Source of the DNA: Rhynchopus euleeides | Taxonomy: Eukaryota; Euglenozoa; Diplonemea; Diplonemida; Diplonemidae | Direction: 5' to 3' | Assembly: GCA_963210315.1 (NCBI GenBank) | Contig: OY723244.1 | Coordinates: 2,356,001 to 2,420,000 of the forward strand | DNA: 64,000 nucleotides | In this document: one piece after another, positions 63,401 through 64,000 of the stretch | Position numbering within the stretch: the stretch's first letter is position 1 | Layout: the number at the start of each line of letters is the position of its first letter | The notes under the pieces: generated by a model | What the model saw: the letters and a program-made list of their open reading frames with translations, nothing else | What the model was told of the DNA's origin: nothing | Databases searched by the model: none | Made by a program: the position numbers and the translations under genes

Positions 63401-64000
63401 TGACCCCAGGGAAGTGCTGAAAATGGTGTCCGGGACCCAGGCGGCAGTGTCTGACCCCAGGGAAGTGCTGAACTGGGTGTCCGGGACCCGGGCGGCAGTG
63501 TCTGACCCCAGGGAAGTGCTGAAAATGGTGTCCGGGACCCGGGCGGCAGTGTCTGACCCCAGGGAAGTGCTGACAATGGTGTCCGGGACCCGGGCGGCAG
63601 TGTCTGACCCCAGGGAAGTGCTGAAAATGGTGTCCGGGACCCAGGCGGCAGTGTCTGACCCCAGGGAAGTGCTGAAATGGGTGTCCGGGACCCGGGCGGC
63701 AGTGTCTGACCCCAGGGAAGTGCTGAAAATGGTGTCCGGGACCCGGGCGGCAGTGTCTGACCCCAGGGAAGTGCTGACAATGGTGTCCGGGACCCGGGCG
63801 GCAGTGTCTGACCCCAGGGAAGTGCTGAACTGGGTGTCCGGGGCCCGGGCGGCAGTGTCTGACCCCAGGGAAGTGCTGAAAATGGTGTCCGGGACCCAGG
63901 CGGCAGTGTCCGACCCCAGGGAAGTGCTGAAAATGGTGTCCGGGACCCAGGCGGCAGTGTCTGACCCCAGGGAAGTGCTGACAATGGTGTCCGGGACCCG
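39449..64000 (-). CDS. possible giant repeat protein (51-bp/17-residue units), runs off the window
   Basis: On the minus strand the frame of the conserved C-terminal segment (GGVHSNTLNN ... NMQ-stop, 39665-39449) is continuous with the repeat unit PDTIFSTSLGSDTAARV and is open at least to 48748; I saw no stop further right, which would make over 8,000 residues. A second frame (SALPWGQTLPPGSRTPF) is also open from 63984 to 39547 but ends in a different, unconserved tail. Against the first frame: the unit of array A aligns with array B in the second frame, and the conserved tail PGTNYTPGAALPWGQ resembles the second-frame unit PGSRTPFSALPWGQ. No start, promoter or non-repeat N-terminus is in the window. 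Being coding is uncertain; a non-coding satellite is the alternative. Confidence 0.3.
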   Translation of the reverse strand, partial: RVPDTIVSTSLGSDTAAWVPDTIFSTSLGSDTAAWVPDTIFSTSLGSDTAARAPDTQFSTSLGSDTAARVPDTIVSTSLGSDTAARVPDTIFSTSLGSDTAARVPDTHFSTSLGSDTAAWVPDTIFSTSLGSDTAARVPDTIVSTSLGSDTAARVPDTIFSTSLGSDTAARVPDTQFSTSLGSDTAAWVPDTIFSTSLGSDTAARVPDTIVSTSLGSDTAAWVPDTIFSTSLGSDTAARVPDTIFSTSLGSDTAARVPDTIVSTSLGSDTAARVPDTIFSTSLGSDTAARVPDTIVSTSLGSDTAARVPDTIFSTSLGSDTAAWVPDTIFSTSLGSDTAARVPDTQFSTSLGSDTAARVPDTIFSTSLGSDTAARVPDTIVSTSLGSDTAAWVPDTIFSTSLGSDTAAWVPDTIFSTSLGSDTAARAPDTQFSTSLGSDTAARVPDTIFSTSLGSDTAARVPDTIVSTSLGSDTAARVPDTIFSTSPGSDTAAWVPDTSFSTSLGSDTAARVPDTIFSTSLGSDTAARVPDTIVSTSLGSDTAARVPDTIVSTSLGSDTAARVPDTIVSTSLGSDTAARVPDTIFSTSLGSDTAARVPDTIVSTSLGSDTAARVPDTIVTTSLGSDTAARVPDTIFSTSLGSDTAARVPDTIVSTSLGSDTAARVPDTIFSTSLGSDTAARVPDTIVSTSLGSDTAARVPDTIFSTSLGSDTAAWVPDTIFSTSLGSDTAARVPDTQFSTSLGSDTAARVPDTIFSTSLGSDTAARVPDTIVSTSLGSDTAAWVPDTIFSTSLGSDTAAWVPDTIFSTSLGSDTAARAPDTQFSTSLGSDTAARVPDTIFSTSLGSDTAARVPDTIVSTSLGSDTAARVPDTIFSTSPGSDTAAWVPDTSFSTSLGSDTAARVPDTIFSTSLGSDTAARVPDTIVSTSLGSDTAARVPDTIVSTSLGSDTAARVPDTIVSTSLGSDTAARVPDTIFSTSLGSDTAARVPDTIVSTSLGSDTAARVPDTIVTTSLGSDTAARVPDTIVTTSLGSDTAAWAPDTIFSTSLGSDTAAWVPDTIFSTSLGSDTAARVPDTQFSTSLGSDTAARVPDTIFSTSLGSDTAARVPDTIVSTSLGSDTAAWVPDTIFSTSPGSDTAAWVPDTSFSTSLGSDTAARVPDTIFSTSLGSDTAARVPDTIVSTSLGSDTAARVPDTIVTTSLGSDTAARVPDTIVTTSLGSDTAAWAPDTIFSTSLGSDTAAWVPDTIFSTSLGSDTAARVPDTQFSTSLGSDTAARVPDTIFSTSLGSDTAARVPDTIVSTSLGSDTAAWVPDTIFSTSLGSDTAAWVPDTIFSTSLGSDTAARAPDTQFSTSLGSDTAARVPDTIVSTSLGSDTAARVPDTIFSTSLGSDTAARVPDTHFSTSLGSDTAAWVPDTIFSTSLGSDTAARVPDTIVSTSLGSDTAARVPDTIFSTSLGSDTAARVPDTQFSTSLGSDTAAWVPDTIFSTSLGSDTAARVPDSIVSTSLGSDTAAWVPDTIFSTSLGSDTAARVPDTIFSTSLGSDTAARVPDTIVSTSLGSDTAARVPDTIFSTSLGSDTAARVPDTIVSTSLGSDTAARVPDTIFSTSLGSDTAAWVPDTIFSTSLGSDTAARVPDTQFSTSLGSDTAARVPDTIFSTSLGSDTAARVPDTIVSTSLGSDTAAWVPDTIFSTSLGSDTAAWVPDTIFSTSLGSDTAARAPDTQFSTSLGSDTAARVPDTIFSTSLGSDTAARVPDTIVSTSLGSDTAARVPDTIFSTSPGSDTAAWVPDTSFSTSLGSDTAARVPDTIFSTSLGSDTAARVPDTIVSTSLGSDTAARVPDTIVSTSLGSDTAARVPDTIVSTSLGSDTAARVPDTIFSTSLGSDTAARVPDTIVSTSLGSDTAARVPDTIFSTSPGSDTAAWVPDTSFSTSLGSDTAARVPDTIFSTSLGSDTAAGVPDTIVSTSLGSDTAARVPDTIVTTSLGSDTAARVPDTIVTTSLGSDTAAWAPDTIFSTSLGSDTAAWVPDTIFSTSLGSDTAARVPDTQFSTSLGSDTAARVPDTIFSTSLGSDTAARVPDTIVSTSLGSDTAAWVPDTIFSTSLGSDTAARAPDTQFSTSLGSDTAARVPDTIVSTSLGSDTAARVPDTIFSTSLGSDNAARVPDTHFSTSLGSDTAAWVPDTIFSTSLGSDTAARVPDTIVSTSLGSDTAARVPDTHFSTSLGSDTAAWVPDTIFSTSLGSDTAARVPDTQFSTSLGSDTAAWVPDTIFSTSLGSDTAARVPYTIVSTSLGSDTAARVPDTIFSTSLGSDTAARVPDTIVSTSLGSDTAAWVPDTIFSTSLGSDTAARVPDTIVSTSLGSDTAAWVPDTIFSTSLGSDTAARVPYTIVSTSLGSDTAARVPDTIFSTSLGSDTAARVPDTIVSTSLGSDTAARVPDTIFSTSLGSDNAARVPDTHFSTSLGSDTAAWVPDTIFSTSLGSDTAARVPDTIVSTSLGSDTAARVPDTHFSTSLGSDTAAWVPDTIFSTSLGSDTAARVPDTQFSTSLGSDTAAWVPDTIFSTSLGSDTAARVPYTIVSTSLGSDTAARVPDTIFSTSLGSDTAARVPDTIVSTSLGSDTAAWVPDTIFSTSLGSDTAARVPDTIVSTSLGSDTAAWVPDTIFSTSLGSDTAARVPYTIVSTSLGSDTAARVPDTIFSTSLGSDTAARVPDTIFSTSLGSDTAARVPDTIVSTSLGSDTAARVPDTIFSTSLGSDTAARVPDTIVSTSLGSDTAARVPDTIFSTSLGSDNAARVPDTHFSTSLGSDTAAWVPDTIFSTSLGSDTAARVPDTIVSTSLGSDTAARVPDTHFSTSLGSDTAAWVPDTIFSTSLGSDTAARVPDTQFSTSLGSDTAAWVPDTIFSTSLGSDTAARVPYTIVSTSLGSDTAARVPDTIFSTSLGSDTAARVPDTIVSTSLGSDTAAWVPDTIFSTSLGSDTAARVPDTIVSTSLGSDTAAWVPDTIFSTSLGSDTAARVPYTIVSTSLGSDTAARVPDTIFSTSLGSDTAARVPDTIFSTSLGSDTAARVPDTIVSTSLGSDTAARVPDTIFSTSLGSDTAARVPDTIVSTSLGSDTAARVPDTHFSTSLGSDTAAWVPDTIFSTSLGSDTAARVPDTIVSTSLGSDTAARVPDTIVSTSLGSDTAARAPDTIVSTSPGSDTAAWVPDTSFSTSLGSDTAARVPDTIVSTSLGSDTAARVPDTIVSTSLGSDTAARVPDTIFSTSLGSDTAARVPDTIVSTSLGSDTAARVPDTIFSTSPGSDTAAWVPDTSFSTSLGSDTAARVPDTIVSTSLGSDTAARVPDTIVTTSLGSDTAARVPDTIVTTSLGSDTAAWAPDTIFSTSLGSDTAAWVPDTIFSTSLGSDTAARVPDTQFSTSLGSDTAARVPDTIVTTSLGSDTAAWAPDTIFSTSLGSDTAAWVPDTIFSTSLGSDTAARVPDTIVTTSLGSDTAARVPDTIVSTSLGSDTAARVPDTIFSTSPGSDTAAWVPDTSFSTSLGSDTAARVPDTIFSTSLGSDTAARVPDTIVSTSLGSDTAARVPDTIVSTSLGSDTAARVPDTIVSTSLGSDTAARVPDTIFSTSLGSDTAARVPDTIFSTSPGSDTAAWVPDTSFSTSLGSDTAARVPDTIVSTSLGSDTAARVPDTIVTTSLGSDTAAWAPDTIFSTSLGSDTAARVPDTIFSTSLGSDTAARVLDTQFSTSLGSDTAARVPDTIVTTSLGSDTAAWAPDTIFSTSLGSDTAAWVPDTIFSTSLGSDTAARVPDTIVTTSLGSDTAARVPDTSVSTSLGSDTAARVPDTIFSTSPGSDTAAWVPDTSFSTSLGSDTAARVPDTIFSTSLGSDTAARVPDTIVSTSLGSDTAAWVPDTIFSTSLGSDTAAWVPDTIFSTSLGSDTAARAPDTQFSTSLGSDTAARVPDTIVSTSLGSDTAARVPDTIFSTSLGSDNAARVPDTHFSTSLGSDTAAWVPDTIFSTSLGSDTAARVPDTIVSTSLGSDTAARVPDTHFSTSLGSDTAAWVPDTIFSTSLGSDTAARVPDTQFSTSLGSDTAAWVPDTIFSTSLGSDTAARVPYTIVSTSLGSDTAARVPDTIFSTSLGSDTAARVPDTIVSTSLGSDTAAWVPDTIFSTSLGSDTAARVPDTIVSTSLGSDTAAWVPDTIFSTSLGSDTAARVPYTIVSTSLGSDTAARVPDTIFSTSLGSDTAARVPDTIVSTSLGSDTAARVPDTIFSTSLGSDNAARVPDTHFSTSLGSDTAAWVPDTIFSTSLGSDTAARVPDTIVSTSLGSDTAARVPDTHFSTSLGSDTAAWVPDTIFSTSLGSDTAARVPDTQFSTSLGSDTAAWVPDTIFSTSLGSDTAARVPYTIVSTSLGSDTAARVPDTIFSTSLGSDTAARVPDTIVSTSLGSDTAAWVPDTIFSTSLGSDTAARVPDTIVSTSLGSDTAAWVPDTIFSTSLGSDTAARVPYTIVSTSLGSDTAARVPDTIFSTSLGSDTAARVPDTIVSTSLGSDTAAWVPDTIFSTSLGSDTAARVPDTIFSTSLGSDTAARVPDTIVSTSLGSDTAARVPDTIFSTSLGSDTAARVPDTIVSTSLGSDTAARVPDTHFSTSLGSDTAAWVPDTIFSTSLGSDTAARVPDTIVSTSLGSDTAARVPDTIVSTSPGSDTAAWVPDTSFSTSLGSDTAARVPDTIVSTSLGSDTAARVPDTIVTTSLGSDTAARVPDTIVSTSLGSDTAARVPDTHFSTSLGSDTAAWVPDTIFSTSLGSDTAARVPDTIVSTSLGSDTAARVPDTIVSTSLGSDTAARVPDTIVSTSLGSDTAARVPDTIFSTSPGSDTAAWVPDTSFSTSLGSDTAARVPDTIVSTSLGSDTAARVPDTIVTTSLGSDTAARVPDTIVTTSLGSDTAAWAPDTIFSTSLGSDTAAWVPDTIFSTSLGSDTAARVPDTQFSTSLGSDTAARVPDTIVTTSLGSDTAAWAPDTIFSTSLGSDTAAWVPDTIFSTSLGSDTAARVPDTIVTTSLGSDTAARVPDTIFSTSPGSDTAAWVPDTSFSTSLGSDTAARVPDTIFSTSLGSDTAARVPDTIVSTSLGSDTAARVPDTIVSTSLGSDTAARVPDTIVSTSLGSDTAARVPDTIVTTSLGSDTAAWAPDTIFSTSLGSDTAAWVPDTIFSTSLGSDTAARVPDTQFSTSLGSDTAARVPDTIVTTSLGSDTAAWAPDTIFSTSLGSDTAAWVPDTIFSTSLGSDTAARVPDTIVTTSLGSDTAARVPDTIFSTSPGSDTAAWVPDTSFSTSLGSDTAARVPDTIVSTSLGSDTAARVPDTIVTTSLGSDTAAWAPDTIFSTSLGSDTAAWVPDTIFSTSLGSDTAARVPDTQFSTSLGSDTAARVPDTIVTTSLGSDTAAWAPDTIFSTSLGSDTAAWVPDTIFSTSLGSDTAARVPDTIVTTSLGSDTAARVPDTIVSTSLGSDTAARVPDTIFSTSPGSDTAAWVPDTSFSTSLGSDTAARVPDTIFSTSLGSDTAARVPDTIVSTSLGSDTAARVPDTIVSTSLGSDTAARVPDTIVSTSLGSDTAARVPDTIFSTSLGSDTAARVPDTIFSTSPGSDTAAWVPDTSFSTSLGSDTAARVPDTIVSTSLGSDTAARVPDTIVTTSLGSDTAAWAPDTIFSTSLGSDTAAWVPDTILSTSLGSDTAARVPDTIVTTSLGSDTAARVPDTIVSTSLGSDTAARVPDTILSTSLGSDTAARVPDTIVTTSLGSDTAARVPDTIVSTSLGSDTAARVPDTIVSTSPGSDTAAWVPDTSFSTSLGSDTAARVPDTIFSTSLGSDTAARVPDTIVSTSLGSDTAARVPDTIVSTSLGSDTAARVPDTIVTTSLGSDTAARVPDTIVTTSLGSDTAAWAPDTIFSTSLGSDTAAWVPDTIFSTSLGSDTAARVPDTQFSTSLGSDTAARVPDTIVTTSLGSDTAAWAPDTIFSTSLGSDTAAWVPDTIFSTSLGSDTAARVPDTQFSTSLGSDTAARVPDTIFSTSLGSDTAAWVPDTIFSTSLGSDTAARVPDTQFSTSLGSDTAARVPDTIFSTSLGSDTAARVPDTIFSTSLGSDTAARVPDTIVSTSLGSDTAARVPDTIFSTSPGSDTAAWVPDTSFSTSLGSDTAARVPDTIFSTPLGSDTAARVPDTIVSTSLGSDTAARVPDTIVSTSLGSDTAARVPDTIVTTSLGSDTAARVPDTIATTSLGSDTAAWVPDTIFSTSLGSDTAAWVPDTIFSTSLGSDTAARVPDTQFSTSLGSDTAARVPDTIVTTSLGSDTAARVPDTIFSTSLGSDTAAWVPDTIFSTSLGSDTAARVPDTIVSTSLGSDTAARVPDTIFSTSLGSDTAARVPDTHFSTSLGSDTAARVPDTQFSTSLGSDTAAWVPDTIFSTSLGSDTAAWVPDTIFSTSLGSDTAARAPDTQFSTSLGSDTAARVPDTIVSTSLGSDTAARVPDTIFSTSLGSDTAARVPDTIVTTSLGSDTAAWVPDTIFSTSLGSDTAAWVPDTIFSTSLGSDTAARVPDTIVTTSLGSDTAAWAPDTIFSTSLGSDTAARVPDTQFSTSLGSDTAARVPDTIVSTSLGSDTAARVPDTIVSTSLGSDTAARVPDTIVTTSLGSDTAAWVPDTIFSTSLGSDTAARVPDTIFSTSLGSDTAARVPDTIVSTSLGSDTAARDPDTIFSTSLGSDTAARVPDTIVSTSLGSDTAARVPDTIFSTSPGSDTAAWVPDTSFSTSLGSDTAPRVPDTIVSTSLGSDTAARVPDTIVSTSLGSDTAARVPDTIVTTSLGSDTAAWAPDTIFSTSLGSDTAAWVPDTIFSTSLGSDTAARVPDTQFSTSLGSDTAARVPDTIFSTSLGSDTAARVPDTIVTTSLGSDTAAWVPDTIFSTSLGSDTAAWVPDTIFSTSLGSDTAARVPDTIVTTSLGSDTAAWAPDTIFSTSLGSDTAARVPDTQFSTSLGSDTAARVPDTIFSTSLGPDTAARVPDTIVSTSLGSDTAARVPDTIFSTSLGSDTAAWVPDTIFSTSLGSDTAARVPDTQFSTSLGSDTAARVPDTIFSTSLGSDTAARVPDTIVSTSLGSDTAARAPDTIFSTSLGSDTAARVPDTIVSTSLGSDTAARVPDTIVTTSLGSDTAAWAPDTIFSTSLGSDTAAWVPDTIFSTSLGSDTAARVPDTQFSTSLGSDTAARVPDTIFSTSLGSDTAARVPDTIVSTSLGSDTAARVPDTIFSTSLGSDTAARVPDTIVSTSLGSDTAARVPDTIFSTSPGSDTAAWVPDTSFSTSLGSDTAARVPDTIVSTSLGSDTAARVPDTIVSTSLGSDTAARVPDTIVTTSLGSDTAARVPDTIVTTSLGSDTAAWAPDTIFSTSLGSDTAAWVPDTIFSTSLGPDTAARVPDTIVSTSLGSDTAAWVPDTIFSTSLGSDTAAWVPDTIFSTSLGSDTAARAPDTQFSTSLGSDTAARVPDTIVSTSLGSDTAARVPDTIFSTSLGSDTAARVPDTHFSTSLGSDTAARVPDTIVTTSLGSDTAAWAPDTIFSTSLGSDTAAWVPDTISSTSLGSDTAARVPDTIVTTSLGSDTAAWAPDTIFSTSLGSDTAAWVPDTIFSTSLGSDTAARAPDTIFSTSLGSDTAARVPDTIYSTSLGSDTAAWVPDTHFSTSLGSDTAARVPDTIFSTSPGSDTAARVPDTIVSTSLGSDTAARVPDTIFSTSLGSDTAARVPDTHFSTSLGSDTAARVPDTIVTTSLGSDTAAWAPDTIFSTSLGSDTAAWVPDTISSTSLGSDTAARVPDTIVTTSLGSDTAAWAPDTIFSTSLGSDTAAWVPDTIFSTSLGSDTAARAPDTIFSTSLGSDTAARVPDTIYSTSLGSDTAAWVPDTHFSTSLGSDTAARVPDTIFSTSPGSDTAAWVPDTIFSTSLGSDTAAWVPDTIFSTSLGSDTAARVPDTHFSTSLGSDTAARVPDTIFSTSLGSDTAAWVPDTIFSTSLGSDTAAWVPDTTFSTSPGSDTAAWVPDTIFSTFLGSDTAAWVPDTIFSTSPGSDTAAWVPDTIFSTSLGSDTAAWVPDTIYSTSLGSDTAARVPTTTGVSSRRHFVLPNTTPSGGVHSNTLNNGGMPLTTQLLMRGGPHVKDVPGTNYTPGAALPWGQRMGLNMQ
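39666..64000. repeat. array B: ~477 copies of a 51-bp minisatellite, incomplete at the right edge
   Basis: The plus-strand unit is GGTGTCCGGGACCCGGGCGG, CAGTGTCTGACCCCAGGGAA, GTGCTGAAAAT. Common variants are ACCCAG for ACCCGG, TCCGAC for TCTGAC, GTGGTGACAAT, GGGGCCC and CTGAACTGGG. The rare GTGTACGGG variant occurs at 50527, 50833, 51394, 51700, 54964, 55270, 55984, 56290, 56851 and 57157, always in pairs 306 bp (6 units) apart, with larger spacings of 867 and 1020 bp. This shows higher-order duplication blocks of 17 and 20 units. The array is highly homogeneous and continues beyond 64000. Confidence 0.9.

Noticed and set aside
39666-64000. CRISPR array
   Set aside because: Units are directly adjacent 51-mers with no unique spacers, and the context is eukaryotic; this is a minisatellite.

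Overview
This window looks like nuclear DNA of a unicellular eukaryote (a protist or alga), not a bacterium. It holds two near-identical tyrosine-recombinase (YR) retrotransposons, a stray piece of an 18S rRNA gene, seven-bladed WD40 genes with a ubiquitin-like N-terminus, a deubiquitinase domain, and very large minisatellites. The lineage cannot be fixed from the sequence. Less than a quarter of the window is convincing single-copy coding sequence.

Layout. 0.7-3.9 kb: two tandem ubiquitin-like/WD40 genes on the plus strand, separated by a foldback element, an 18S rRNA fragment and a 17-G run. 4.6-6.1 kb: short foldback elements, three tandem copies of a ~400 bp repeat, and an inverted retrotransposon end. 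6.3-11.0 kb: YR retrotransposon copy 1 (minus strand), with a frameshifted pol. 11.0-14.1 kb: another ~400 bp unit, an apparently gene-free stretch, and a 394 bp tandem duplication. 14.1-15.8 kb: a third WD40 gene broken by a ~0.5 kb insertion. 16.2-21.0 kb: YR retrotransposon copy 2, intact at the recombinase. 21.0-25.2 kb: a 51 bp minisatellite (array A). 25.7-33.3 kb: one uninterrupted 2,511-residue ORF that combines a DDE-transposase-like core with a C-terminal ubiquitin-specific protease and a ubiquitin-interacting motif. 33.3-39.0 kb: low-information repeats, a 252 bp perfect direct repeat, a deletion derivative of the retrotransposon and a WD40 fragment. 39.1-64.0 kb: array B, about 477 copies of a second 51 bp unit running off the window.

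Main points. (1) The transposase-like/USP/UIM protein is the best candidate for an undescribed system: it looks like a mobile-element protein carrying its own deubiquitinase. (2) Arrays A and B have different units with the same 51 bp period, and the same ~550 bp flank at the same end. That flank contains a conserved short ORF and a perfect 10 bp hairpin placed exactly 1 nt after its stop codon. (3) The retrotransposon has the order gag-YR-RT-RNase H. Gag is separated from the in-frame YR only by a UGA, and YR overlaps RT in the -1 frame. Copy 1 has lost 2 nt, which fuses YR to RT but removes the catalytic His and Tyr. Coding assignments for arrays A and B are unresolved.
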